Origin: Argyresthia goedartella
Lineage: Eukaryota > Arthropoda > Insecta > Lepidoptera > Argyresthiidae
Assembly: GCA_949825045.1 (NCBI GenBank)
Contig: OX463824.1
Location: forward strand, 30,288,001-30,352,000
Direction of reading: 5' to 3'
DNA: 64,000 nt
The notes under the pieces were generated by a model, which had not been told where the DNA came from, did no database searches, and saw only the letters and a program-made list of their open reading frames with translations. Both the position numbers and the translations under genes were made by a program. This document shows, in pieces, positions 42,920 to 53,756 of this stretch (within the stretch, counting starts at the first letter, position 1; the number at the start of each line of letters is the position of its first letter).

Positions 42920-43285
42920 TGTGTTTAAACGATTTCCAAAAACGCACCTATTTTACTACCAATAAATTCGAAATGACTGCCAGAATGGATAAATGTCCAC
43001 CAAATTGTGTTTGGATAAATTATCACCAAACTTCTTTTTATGTGTTGTGTACTTAAGTTTATGTTTTAAGAATTTTTTGTTGTTCTTACATGTTCAACCT
43101 AACACGAAGGATAAATGGGCTTCGCTCACCCCCTTTACCCTTCACCTAAGCTCGGTAGCTTAGGTGAAGGGTAAAGGGGGTGAGCGAAGCCCGCAGTATT
43201 TTGCCCTGATATTTTTTGCAACTTTTGGTGTTAATTTATCCATTTTTGGTAGGAAAAAAATATTTTGGTGATCATTACATTTGTT
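42920..43285. mobile_element. Inverted-repeat element 'GGTGATCATT', copy 2, with new hairpin
   Basis: Same ends as copy 1 (GAATGGATAAATGTCCACCAA at left, TTTTGGTGATCATT at right). Carries a perfect 36-bp inverted duplication at 43117-43192 that copy 1 lacks. Confidence 0.65.
43117..43192. repeat. Perfect hairpin, 36-bp arms and 4-nt loop
   Basis: Arm 43117-43152 (from GGGCTTCGCTCACC to CACCTAAGCT), loop CGGT, arm 43157-43192. I found no mismatch between the arms. Confidence 0.95.
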
Positions 43286-43289
43286 GCCT

Positions 43290-43925
43290 ATTACAATGTT
43301 CAAGATTACTTAAATGACAGTATGGGGTTAATCTGGCTCAACAAGATCTTGCTGTTAATAATTTTGTTATTATTTATTCCAGCTTATTAATTATGATATA
43401 ATGATATTATAAAATTTGTATTAGTTAAGCATAAGCAATTTTTAAAAGAGATCTGAAAATCAATTTGTGTGATTTTCTACGCCCTGCTTCTCCCACAGTG
43501 GTCCAATGTAGAGAAGTGGCAAAAAATTACGATTGCTAAGTTTAAGTAATACTTACCACCTGCTACCTGATTGTGCATTATGTTGCTGCACCTGCGCTTC
43601 ACTTATAATGAGCATTTATTAGTTGAGCCCAAATCAAATAAAGCGAACGTCTACCTACCTAGAATAATAAATTTGCAGTGTTAGGTTAGTTATGTTTAGT
43701 AGTAGTGTAATTTATCTATGTAAACTGACAACTACGAATGTTCTGTTCTCAGACAAACCTCAGTGGTTTATGAGTACTATTTAAGATATCATATATGTTA
43801 CTTAAGATACAAAGAATAAAATAAAAATAAAAAAAGAAGTAAATATCTACAGTAATAAAGTAAAATAAAATAATAAATAAAATAAATAAATAAAAATAAA
43901 CATTTGGAATTTGGAATTTGGTATG
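43290..43925 (+). pseudogene. LINE family X, ORF2 end and 3' UTR with (TTTGGAA)n tail
   Basis: YYNVQDYLNDSM then a UTR with TTTTTAAAAGAGATCTG and CAGTGGTCCAATGTAGAGAA, ending ACATTTGGAATTTGGAATTT. Confidence 0.65.
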
Positions 43926-44059
43926 TTTGTATGAATGTCTGTTCCTGTGTCCCCTCGAAACTACTCATAGGCTCAACCGATTTTGATAAATTTCGTCATT
44001 AGAACAACAAGAACTTTTAAAGACCCTCGAGTGGGGTATCAAAATAAAGGGCTTGAAAA

Positions 44060-44230
44060 GGCTTTTTTATGCGGCCTTGGTTATGTCCAACTCCTGGGCA
44101 AAGGCCACTATCTCAAACCACTCTTACCTATCCTGTGCCGCCCCAGCCCAGTCCGGCAAAACCTGTCCAGGTCGTCCCGTCATCGAACGGCCTGCTTCTA
44201 CGCCGGTGACCATCGGTAGGCAGTCGGTTG
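44060..44230 (-). pseudogene. RTE/R1-like LINE tail fragment
   Basis: The minus strand carries TACCGATGGTCACCGGCG, GACTGGGCTGGGGCGGCAC and CCTTTGCCCAGGAGTTGGAC, matching 33645-33780. Confidence 0.65.
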
Positions 44231-44249
44231 TAAGTGCCCACTTGTTCCA

Positions 44250-44600
44250 AATTCCAAATTGCAAATGTCTTTATTACAGTAGATATTTACATCGTCAATT
44301 TTTGCCACTTCTCTACATTGGACCACTGTGGGAGAAAAGGGCGTAAAAACTCCCACAGATTGATTTTTAGATCCCTTTTAAAAATTGCTTGTGCTTAACT
44401 AATACAAATATTATAACATGAATTATCATAATTAATAAGCAGAAATAAATAATTTCAAAATTATTAACAGCAAGGTCTTTTAAGTAATCTTGAACATTGT
44501 AATATCCCTTTTTAGGCAAAGTCGCTTTAAGATGGTTTTTAAATTGCTCAAATGCAATTTCAAGATCTCCAGAGATATCTTGGTGTGGTAGAGAATGCAC
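44250..44600 (-). pseudogene. LINE family X, ORF2 end and 3' UTR with (ATTTGGA)n tail
   Basis: The minus strand encodes AFEQFKNHLKATLPKKGYYN and VQDYLKD. The tail TTTGGAATTTGGAA is at 44249-44262. It abuts a different LINE remnant at about 44600. Confidence 0.7.
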
Positions 44601-44725
44601 TGACTTGTGGGGGTGCATGCCGCAAATGTGACCTGCCCAGTCCGACTTCAGGCTAGCGGTCTTTGCGCCAACGACGTCAGCAATCCTGGTGATGGTGCGC
44701 AGTGGCGTGTTCCTAACACTTTTGT
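44601..44725 (-). pseudogene. RTE/R1-like LINE fragment
   Basis: The minus strand encodes VRNTPLRTITRIADVVGAKT and LKSDWAGHICGM, the segment just upstream of the tail at 33550. It is fused in frame to family X sequence at about 44600, giving a chance long frame (44367-44870). Confidence 0.65.
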
Positions 44726-44753
44726 TGTTGTGTTTTTCGACGTGTGTTGTGTC

Positions 44754-45010
44754 GACGACCCGAATGGCCGAGTCGGCAGTGACCCTGCCTACGAAGCCAA
44801 GGGTCCCGGGTTCGAGCCTGGTGGGGGCAAATATTTGTTTAATGAGAACGGATGTTTGTACCCTAGTCATGGTTGTTTATCTATCTAAGTATAATATTTA
44901 TCTATTTAAGTACGTGTATCGTTGCCTAGTACCCAACATACAGGGAATCCTAGTTTGGGGCTAGATCAATGTGTGTAAATAGTGTCCAAGGTATATTATT
45001 ATATTTTATT
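44754..45010 (+). mobile_element. SINE family 1, copy D
   Basis: GACGACCCGAATGGCCGAGT, GGGTTCGAGCCTGGTGGGG, body and tail as in copies B and F. Confidence 0.85.
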
Positions 45011-45301
45011 GTTACTATTAATTGCATGTCTCACTAATTTTTGTTCATGCATTTATTTTGTTGTATGTTATGTTGCGTGTGCGTTGTAGACTGGATAAAT
45101 TTATTTCTATTCTATTGTATTCTATTACGGTCGCTCAGTCTAACACTGGTTATTATAAAATTAGGAAGATTCTTATATCCATTTCTACAAAGGCGATGGG
45201 CAGCAATAGCTACCACGGTGGCCTCTTTATTGTTCACTGCATTGGGTGGGTGTAGGCTGATTGATGATGATTATGGTGATGAAAATTACTTAATAGTATT
45301 T

Positions 45302-45794
45302 ATTTACGCACGTATCATAAACCCTCTTTACTGCGTTCAAAAACCGCACGTAACGATCAGCATTATGTTAAAATACTTGGTAAAAACTCGTTTCGTATCT
45401 GGAAAACTACACATTATGGTCATTATGTGTAGTTTTTCTACCTATAATGACATTCAAATTTCGAACGCCGACGCCTCACCCGCGTACCGTCCCTAGTTTG
45501 TCTGTGAAGTTGGTACTGACATTCAAATTTCGAACGCCGACGCCCGTCTGCGTTTAAGTTGGTACTAAAGAACAAGCTAAACAATTGCAGAACCACAATG
45601 CCGGTCAAACATGCGGTTCTTGAACACATCAAAGAGAGCTTATGTGTGTAGATAAACTAGTGTATGTAACTGTACATAATTAGGCATTAAAACTCTCGAG
45701 TGAAATTATTACGAAACTCGCCTGCGGCTCGTTTCATAAACCCACTCTCGAGTTTTAATGCCCTCCATTATGCAGCAGTCACATAATCTACTAT
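45302..45794. mobile_element. Foldback element, copy 3 (493 bp, longest)
   Basis: Starts ATTTACGCACGTATCATAAA and ends CATAATCTACTAT. The first hairpin has one mismatch (AAAACTACACATTATG versus CATTATGTGTAGTTTT). The terminal inverted repeat GGCATTAAAACTCTCGAGTG / CACTCTCGAGTTTTAATGCC is perfect over 20 bp. ATTCAAATTTCGAACGCCGA occurs twice inside. Confidence 0.7.
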
Positions 45795-45799
45795 TATAT

Positions 45800-46695
45800 T
45801 TTAATGTTGTTATAATTATTGTTTTATTTCAAAAAGATGTGTACAGCATTAATTTAATATCTAACATGTTTAAACATTCCTTCACAATAGTCATCCAGTC
45901 AATTCAACTTACTATCCCGCTTTCTTTCAATTGTTTTGGGGAACATCCCTAGATATTAAAAAGAAAAAATATTCATCTTCGTTAGCTAACGTAACCTTGT
46001 ATCGACGTAGTGTTCTACAACAAACAATATTTATTGTTCTTCGCATTTTATTATATCATTATTAACACAAATCCACAGCCAATCGGACTTCGATAAAATA
46101 AAAGAGACTTAATATGGGCCATTTACGGATTTAAATATGATTACTGAAGAACTGTATGCTCCTACTCATCGGCTTCTTGGCGTGATTTAGTGATTGTCAA
46201 TCGTAAAATTGAATTATTTTCTCATCATAAGCTATTGAACTTTTGACTGAAAAAGATTAAGAAACTGTTCAGTTCTAACATTAGACGTCCGACAAAGTTA
46301 AGTCTTTGGATTAAGAGGATCTGTCAAAAGACCTACGGTAAAGTGTTTTCACATAGAGCAGCTTGATAACTTCTGACGGTCTGGCACCGCACCCGCACCG
46401 AGCCAGCGTGGTGGAGTATGGCTCAATCTTACTTGTATCCGAACATTTATTTTAATTTAACCCACAACGATTTCTGAAAACAAGGCATACACTCTCACCC
46501 CGATTTGCACACACATTAATTTCACGGGACGCGCACCGTCACTACATACACACATAGTTAGACTGTACCCTACAGACATAGTGCAGACCATTGGTATTAA
46601 TTAGAATAGAACTGGGAACAAAACGTTCTTTCTCTTCTTCTTCTTTTATATGCGGCGAGCTAACTTTTGAGGTTAATTATCCGAAATAAAATGAT
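45800..46695. other. No recognisable feature
   Basis: AT-rich. No assigned repeat or gene. Confidence 0.4.
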
Positions 46696-46699
46696 CTTT

Positions 46700-47078
46700 T
46701 TAGGGTTCAGTTCCGAGACTTCGCTGTCCGTCCGTCTGTCTGTCTGTCACCAGGCTGTATCTCATGAACCGTGATAGTAAGACAGTTGAAAATTTCACAG
46801 ATAACGTATTTCTGTTGCCGCTAAAACAACAAATACTAAAAAACAAAATTAATATTTAAGGGGGCTCCCACACAAACATTCTTTCAATACCACATACAAA
46901 CTTAAGAATGCATCTGGTTACGTACATGGAGTGTGAATGTAGCCGCACCAATAACTTAGTAAACAACATTTTGCTGTGTAAAATCCAAACTATTCACTCC
47001 ACACCATCCCCACCATTGTACGGTGGTACGGAACCCTTCGTGCGTGAGTTCGACTCGCACTTGACCGTTTTTTATTTC
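46700..47078 (+). repeat. Dispersed GGGTTCCGTACC repeat, copy
   Basis: TTTTTAGGGTTCAGTTCCGA, CTGTCACCAGGCTGTATCTC, GTTGCCGCTAAAACAACAAA and the end GTGCGTGAGTTCGACTCGCA. Confidence 0.65.
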
Positions 47079-47324
47079 TATTTTTCGTATTGAGTCTGAA
47101 TAATAATTTAATTGCCCAAATGCACAAGAAAGAGGTTATTGTTTTTCGAGCGTATGTTTGTATGTATGAGCATTTCGTTCGCACGCGCTACAACCCGAAC
47201 GGCTAGGCGGATTTTAATGAATGAGGTAACGCTGAATTCGTCTCAGTTGTAGTAGTGTCATAGGATATACATTTTTGGTAAAAGCCTTTGGTTTGTGTTT
47301 TAGATCGCGAAATGTAGTTTAAAA

Positions 47325-47585
47325 GAGCTTCGTGGTCTAATGGGTTTTACGCTTGCTTCTCACACAGGAGATGCAGGTTCGATTCCTGACCATGCACCTA
47401 TGAGATAATTAATTTATCTTAAGTACATTATACCGACGTTCTAACGGTGATGGAAAACATCGTGAGGAAACCTTCATTATTCCATAGCTGCGGCGATGGG
47501 CTAGCCCCCTGTCTCGCAAAATGGAGTATTGAATAACTGGCTCAAAGAGGGCACAATTGTGCCTCTGCCACCACGTAAAGGGCTA
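47325..47585 (+). mobile_element. SINE family 3, full-length copy
   Basis: Head GAGCTTCGTGGTCTAATGGG and GCAGGTTCGATTCCTGACC (A and B boxes, tRNA-like), body CCGACGTTCTAACGGTGATG, and 3' region GCGATGGGCTAGCCCCCTGT and CACAATTGTGCCTCTGCC. Confidence 0.75.
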
Positions 47586-47728
47586 TTTTCATACTCTATC
47601 TGTAACCAGATGCATTCAAAAGTTTTGAATGTGGTATTGAAAGTAATTGGAATTGGTTTGTTTGTTTTAATAATGATTCCACTTGTTTTATCAGTGTCAA
47701 TAGTGTATATAAAAGATCTCATTTTAAT

Positions 47729-47963
47729 AACAATAATATACATTGATCTAGCCCCAAACTAGGATTCCCTGTATCATGGGTATCATGGTATAGACAACGA
47801 TACACATACTTATATAGATAAATATTATACTTAGATAGATAAACAACCATGAATAGGGCACAAACATCCGTTCTCATCAAACAAATATTTACCCCACCGG
47901 GACTTGAACCCGGGACCCTTGGCTTCGTAGGCAGGGTCTCTGCCGACTCGGCCATTCGGGTCA
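47729..47963 (-). mobile_element. SINE family 1, copy E
   Basis: Inverse of the other copies; head CGAATGGCCGAGTCGGCAGA, with a small duplication in the body (CATGGGTATCATGGTA). Confidence 0.8.
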
Positions 47964-48309
47964 TCAATTCCATCTACCAGGTGCCTTCATAAGTTTTGAA
48001 TGTGGTATTGAAAGTAAGTGCAATTGGTTTGTTTGCTTATATAATGATTTCACATGTTTTACCAGTGCCAAGTGTATTTAAAAGATCTCATTTTGGTCAG
48101 GTTCTCTTGCGACAACCTGGAAAATAGCATCTTGAGAATGTTTTGTTGCTCTTTGCACTACCCAGGAGAATGAGTAGGGTAATGGGATCCATATGTTATC
48201 TGTGGAGGCGAGCAACAGTCCGTTGAACAAAAGGCTGGAACTTAACTATAACTGGTGAATAAAATAGCAATATTAAGGAAAATAAAATAAAATAAATAAT
48301 ATTTTTTTC

Positions 48310-48370
48310 TGAAGTTCCAATAGGTGCGGCGATGGGCTATCCCCCGTGCCACGCAAAATGGAGTATTTAA
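48310..48370 (+). mobile_element. SINE family 3, 3' fragment
   Basis: GGTGCGGCGATGGGCTATCC and CGCAAAATGGAGTATTTAAT. Confidence 0.5.
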
Positions 48371-48419
48371 TATCGAGGAATATTAAACTGCACTCCAAAG
48401 ATACTGATTTGCACAGCAA

Positions 48420-48590
48420 ATATCAGGGCAAAATGCTGCGATAGCTTAGGTGAAGGGTAAAGGGGTGGCGAAGCGAAGCCCCCTTAATGCTTCGTGTTAG
48501 GTTGACATGTAGACAACAAAAAATACTTGAAACATAAACTTAAGTACACATAAAATATTTAAAACATAAAAAATTGGTTGTTTGTAAAGT
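48420..48590 (-). mobile_element. Inverted-repeat element 'GGTGATCATT', partial copy
   Basis: Minus strand: CTTAAGTTTATGTTTCAAG, CCTAACACGAAGC and CACCTAAGCTATCGCAG, the body of copies 1 and 2. Ends missing. Confidence 0.55.
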
Positions 48591-48594
48591 AGGT

Positions 48595-49670
48595 TTACGA
48601 TCGAGATGTTTACGTGATAAGCCTCCGCTCGTGAGGATTCCGCGTGACAAGTTTCACGGAATGACTGGCAGCGCTCGAGATGAGACGGGAGATCGGTCCG
48701 TCTCTCTCTCGTTATACCTGCGATCGCGCTCGTGAGGTTTTGGTGTGACACAAGTTTCTGTACATGTCACCCGACTAAAACGATTTTAAAGACGTTATCA
48801 CGTCAAAAGTCTTTTTGTTGATCCTTTTTTACAGTGCAAATCAGTATTTTTGATGTGCGATTAAAAACGTGGTCGCGTGGACGTCATCCCCTATAAGATA
48901 ACGGCGTAACGCTTTATTGTTGTTATGCTACATTGTATTTAAGCTATAGGTTATGAAGAAGATCTATAGAATGATCTATAGAAACTCATTTAAAAAGTCT
49001 ATCCTATCAAGAAACATAAACACAAAATGATTTAGACAGAAAATATGATTAGCTCGCTTCAGTACATGGTATATCTTTATTTATTTCTTCGCTAACTGCC
49101 CGTGACGCAGCTTCTAATGTGCGTATCAAGGGAACTGGCCATTTTGAAACTGAGCGGAAAAACTAAATCGGGGGGCACGGTAGTGCAATTCGAGCGCGAA
49201 GCAAACACTGCCGTACCATCCTATACTGGAACCATTTCACCGCATTTTCAGGCCCCTGTTTGAGAACCTCTGGATTAGACCAGAACGCAGAAATTTTCGT
49301 CATCCAGTAAGCTATAATTACATACTTAAAATACAAAATTTCAAGTCTATAGGTCATTTAGTTCCGAAGTTAAGCGAAAGCAAAGTTTTGCATTTATGAC
49401 ACTCACTCACTCACTCGTGATCATCAGAATAGAACTAGTACTTCCCATAAACTCAGAGAGCTGAAATTTGGTTCAGAGTTAGGGTTTAAGGGCCACATAA
49501 AGGGAAAACTATAAAAACTAGGATAATCGAAGATCTAGAGTACCTGGTGACCCTGATTAGAAAACACAAGAGCTTGGTTTTCTCTAGGTATAGATTCGGT
49601 GTATACCGCTTTCATATCTCCCGGATATCTCCCGAAAATCTAATAAAATAAATCAATATGCCCCCGTTTC
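48595..49670. other. Gene-free stretch, unclassified
   Basis: Contains GC-richer sequence at 48600-48780 with CGCTCGTGAGG twice, then AT-rich sequence. No coding frame or known repeat assigned. Confidence 0.35.
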
Positions 49671-49677
49671 TACAAAA

Positions 49678-50295
49678 AGAAGTGAAATCCCACCAAAAAC
49701 ATTCTGTAAAAAACTAGCCAAGTCTCGATGGAGCTGCTTGTTTATCTCTAAAGTGTAATGAAATCTAGACAAATAAGTGCCAAGTCTTATGTTACTTACT
49801 GCGATTTCTTTATTATTATAGTTAATGTTGTATGACTTTGCCTATTTGCCTATTTGAACTGCGTCGTATTTAATTACAATAAATTACAAGCTGCAAGTTT
49901 CCTGATAGGGACACGTTATGAAATGTTAGAAAACAACTGCAGGCGTCTTACGTGACCGTTTTATGCTGCTCGTTTAGGGTACACAAAGGAATTCTATTTT
50001 AAGCAAATTAGTATGTAAAATAAAAATAACTTTGCCATGGCTTATTTTTTATTGACATTGAGAGTAACAGATAAAACAGTACGTGTTAACAAAATTGACT
50101 TGTACCCACTAACGTATAAAGAATGTTCAACGGCCAAGTCAGACAACATTAACTATAATAATAAAGAAATCGCAGTAAAGAACATAAGTCTTGGCACGAC
50201 TTTGTCTAGATTTCATTACTTTTTAGAGATAAACAAGCAGCTCCATCGAGACTTGGCTTGTCTTTTACAGAATGGTTTTGGTGGGATTCAATTTT
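49678..50295. mobile_element. Foldback element with arms of about 150 bp
   Basis: 49678-49829 and 50138-50295 are inverses with few differences (for example CAAGTCTCGATGGAGCTGCT against AGCAGCTCCATCGAGACTTG). The spacer is about 310 bp. An open frame at 50037-50330 crosses the right arm and is not supported as a gene. Confidence 0.8.
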
Positions 50296-50517
50296 CGAAT
50301 TGGACCCCTCGACGTCTGCAGACATCTTGAATTCTAGGAGTATAGATAGATTTAGAAAATCCCCAAACTAAATGATTCTTCGGTTTTTTTTGTTTTCCCT
50401 TGTGAGTTTTTTTTATCGTTTTTCTGTGAGAACCTTGCTACTTCAACGAATAGTTAAAAAGCTGGTCCAACCGTTTGCGTGATTGGTGCTTACCAACATT
50501 TCGAGATTCTTATTTTT

Positions 50518-51000
50518 TAGGGTTCCGTACCCGAAGGGTGCCAAACGGGACCCAATTTGTAAAACCCTGCGCTCTGCGTCCATAGATAGATATATGAACT
50601 CCCCAAACTATATGATTCTTCGGGTTTTTTGTTGTCCCTTGTGAGTTTTTTTATTGTCTCTCTGTGACAACCATGCTACTTTAACGAATAGTTAAAAAGT
50701 TGGTCCGGTCGTTTGCGAGATTGGCGCTTACCAACACATTTTTTTAAGGTTCCTTACCTGAAGGTGCCAAACGGGACCCAATTTCTAATCCTCTGCTGTC
50801 CGTCCGTCTATCCGTCCGTCCGTCGCTCAGTGGGCTAATTCTCATGAACCATAACAGTTAGAGAGTTGAAATTTTTACGGAATTTCGTATTTCTATTGCT
50901 GCTACAGCAACAAAGGAACTAGGTACACGAGATTTTATTACTTAAAGCGGGTCCCCATAAACGAGATGTTTTTAACTCCCCCTGCGATATAACAAAACAA
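50518..51000 (+). repeat. Dispersed GGGTTCCGTACC repeat, tandem partial copies
   Basis: AGGGTTCCGTACCCGAAGGG at 50520 and AAGGTTCCTTACCTGAAGG at 50746. The sequence before each (GATTCTTCGG, CCCTTGTGAGTTTTTTT, GAATAGTTAAAAAG) is also duplicated, so a unit of about 230 bp occurs twice. Confidence 0.65.
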
Positions 51001-51710
51001 ATCATGATTCAAATAGGAGCGTAGATTTCACGGCTTATCACGTGGTTATGGCTGGACATAATATCCGCGTATAGACACAATATTATTTTCCGCATTCTAA
51101 CCTCAAAATAGCAACTTCGCCGCTTGATTTTGGGATCTCAGGCGGAAAAATTCTATTCTGAACTCGTAACTCGTTCGAAAAGGCTTCTTTACGAACCTCG
51201 CTACGACCTCGCCTTCGGCTCGTGCCGTAAACTTCTCGGTTCGTGAATAAGCCTTTGCGAACTCGTAGGAAAACTACTAAATTTATTTTTATTTTTGTTT
51301 CATTATTTTTAGTGTTTAAGAGTTCTTCTGCGATGATACAGGACCATTCATGTGCGAGTATGTCTATCTTTTGAAGTACAATAAAGAAAATGCGATTTTT
51401 ATACTATCAAATTCGCCGGTCTATTCACTTCCACTTCGATGGCACAAACAGGCGAATACGTCATACACATAGACGACGCATTTTGTCATCCCCTAGCTGG
51501 GTTTTATCTTATTAAGTTGTCCCAGTTAGTTCGCAGGGCAGAAAATTACAAGGGATTTGGGCGTCCCCAGATGCAAAGTAATTATGTTTGTTAGTTAGCG
51601 GCTTCTTGTTGAGTTCGCCAAAGTGTCTCTAATGTTAGAGTTTGTTTCTGATGTGAAGTCACGTGTAATTGTTATTGCCTCCAGCGTTTGCGTATTTATA
51701 TAATAATATT
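51001..51710. other. Gene-free stretch
   Basis: A GC-richer inverted motif at about 51180-51250 (AAAAGGCTTCTTTACGAACC / GGTTCGTGAATAAGCCTTT). Nothing else assigned. Confidence 0.35.
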
Positions 51711-51711
51711 T

Positions 51712-51964
51712 GACGACCCGAATGGCCGAGTCGGCAGTGACGCTGCCTACGAAGCCAAGGGTCCCGGGTTGGAATCCCGGTGGGGGCCAATATTCGTTTG
51801 ATGAGAACGGATGTTTGTACCCTAGTCATGGTTGTTTATCTATCTAAGTATTATGTTTATCTATATAAGTATGTGAATCGTTGTCTAGTACCCAAGATAC
51901 AGGGAATCCTAGTTTGGGGCTAGATCAATGTGTGTAAATGGTGTCCAAGGTATTATTATTATTA
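51712..51964 (+). mobile_element. SINE family 1, copy F
   Basis: Full copy, GACGACCCGAATGGCCGAGT to a (TTA)n tail. Its tail meets an inverted tail fragment directly. Confidence 0.85.
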
Positions 51965-52018
51965 TAATACCTTGGACACTATTGACACACATTGATCTAG
52001 CCCTGAACTAGGATTTCA
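51963..52018 (-). mobile_element. SINE family 1, inverted tail fragment
   Basis: TAATACCTTGGACACTATTG and ACACATTGATCTAGCCC are the inverse of the SINE-1 tail. Together with copy F they form a palindrome centred on the TTA run. Confidence 0.8.
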
Positions 52019-52019
52019 C

Positions 52020-52970
52020 ACAGTGTCACTTTCATTTACATTCATATTCCTTGCATTATATTTTTTGTATAACCTTAAGCTAGATACACAGAAGTATATA
52101 ACAGTAAGTGTAGAACGTCTTCCATTGTGGCTGACCTGGAATACTTCCGAGCGTGATTTCACCTATATGTTTTATAGTGTTTATTACGAGGTTCTTGAGC
52201 ATCTGAAGATAATTGGCCCGGCCCAAAATGTATGGTGGGTTAAAAATAAAGTTGCTCTGATCAAAACAGTTTAATAATTGACCGAGCGAGCGAAGCAAGC
52301 GAAGGGCTCCATTTCGACAAGATAGGAGGTCAATTTTGCTTTCGTCCGTCTCTATGTGTGTCTGTCAGTTCCAGTCTAGGGGCCACAGTTTTCAAACGAT
52401 CCTCATAAAACTTGACACACGTGTTCCTTGAATTAAAAGATTTTTTTTGAGAGCTTTCCTCGATTTTCTCCTTGGAGGGGAGTTATGACGTCAATAATTT
52501 TTTGTTTGGTTTTTTTTTTCTGAAACCTATCGTGTGGGTTATCAAATTAAAGGGCTTCAAAAGCCGGTTCTAAAAATATACTACACCATTACATTTCGGC
52601 CGCATTTCTAAAAATCCAAGAAATATTTTCTAAACATACCAAGTTTGGCCTCCTCGAAGTGGAGACGGATTAGTAAAGAGGATCTATACAGACCATGAGA
52701 GTGAGTGAAATAGACTATAACTATTCTCGCGAAAAGTCAATAGATTGTATTTGAAATCGCAAAATGTAGTTTACAAAGTTATTGGTGCGGCTACTTTACT
52801 ACTTGATTTTGATTGAATGTAAAATACTTACCTATAAATTGGTTCACAGTCCCCCCTGTTAGCGAGGTCTACTGCCCACAGGGCCACTAGTAATAAGTTG
52901 TTCTGAACATTGTCCCTAATAACTCTGTTTAACTCTGCATGTGCCTTGGTTTCTAAAATAAAATTGGTCC
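52020..52970. other. Gene-free stretch with an unclassified repeat
   Basis: GACCGAGCGAGCGAAGCAAG at 52279 and the following sequence have the look of an interspersed repeat, but I cannot name it. No coding frame with motifs. Confidence 0.35.
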
Positions 52971-52973
52971 TAA

Positions 52974-53066
52974 CGTTTGCCCGGGCTGCGGGGACCGTGG
53001 CTTCGTTTGCCCGGGCTGCGGGGACCGTGGCTTCGTTTGCCCGGGCTGCGGGGACCGTGGCTTCGT
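52974..53066 (+). repeat. GC-rich 30-bp tandem repeat, three identical units
   Basis: CGTTTGCCCGGGCTGCGGGG begins units at 52974, 53004 and 53034. All three look identical and are about 70% G+C in an AT-rich setting. In frame +2 of 52910-53116 each unit would encode FARAAGTVAS, but no gene is supported. Confidence 0.95.
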
Positions 53067-53069
53067 TTC

Positions 53070-53755
53070 ATTTGTTTATTGAGCGACTTCCCCAGTGCTG
53101 TGAACCTGCATCATAGGAGTCCCGTTTCGTACAGTTGAGATACTATTAACAAAAGTATAAATTCTTAGTGTAGGCTCTTACAGGCGTCCGCAAGAAATAT
53201 ACAACTTAACAGAAGCTCGATTAAAAAATTTTTTATAAAGCACACTTTATTCTACAAAATTAATGACTTTTTACAAGATACCGACATCTGGCTTTAAACC
53301 AGTTTATTTCACCCTAAATATTAAGTACTATGTAATAATTAGGCACCTACTTAATGTTATATTATGCATGCTTGATTATGTTATGACATTCATTAAGTCT
53401 CAATTTTTGTGCTATTACGAATGACGAACTGAACTGAACGTCAAAATTAACTGAAACGAACGAGAACCAGCTCCTTTCACAATTAATTTCACAAAGCCCT
53501 CCTCTCTCTTTTAGTAATAACTGCAGCGTTGGGCTAGCCTCCTGTTATGAAAATGGTTTATTGATTAAATGGTTCAACGTGGACACGAATCGTCGTGACG
53601 CTATAGTTAATTAATAATTCACCAAGTTAAAAACTTTAAAAAACTGACTTCAAGGTCCAGCACTATTTCTTCCTCACTTGTTGGGACGCGAGTGCCCGTC
53701 TATAAACAAGATAATTCACCAAGTCAAAAAGTTTAAAAAACCAAGGTCTATTTTT
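53070..53755. other. Gene-free stretch
   Basis: Only a SINE-3-like phrase at 53520-53550 (GCGTTGGGCTAGCCTCCTGT) is recognisable. Confidence 0.4.
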
Positions 53756-53756
53756 T

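Noticed and set aside
44607..44888. 93-codon plus-strand frame at 44607
   Set aside because: Runs through a LINE remnant read antisense and into a SINE; no protein motif.
50037..50330. 97-codon frame at 50037
   Set aside because: Crosses one arm of a foldback element and has no domain or family motif.
52910..53116. Frame with repeated FARAAGTVAS peptide
   Set aside because: Produced by a noncoding 30-bp tandem repeat; no start context, domain or neighbouring exon.
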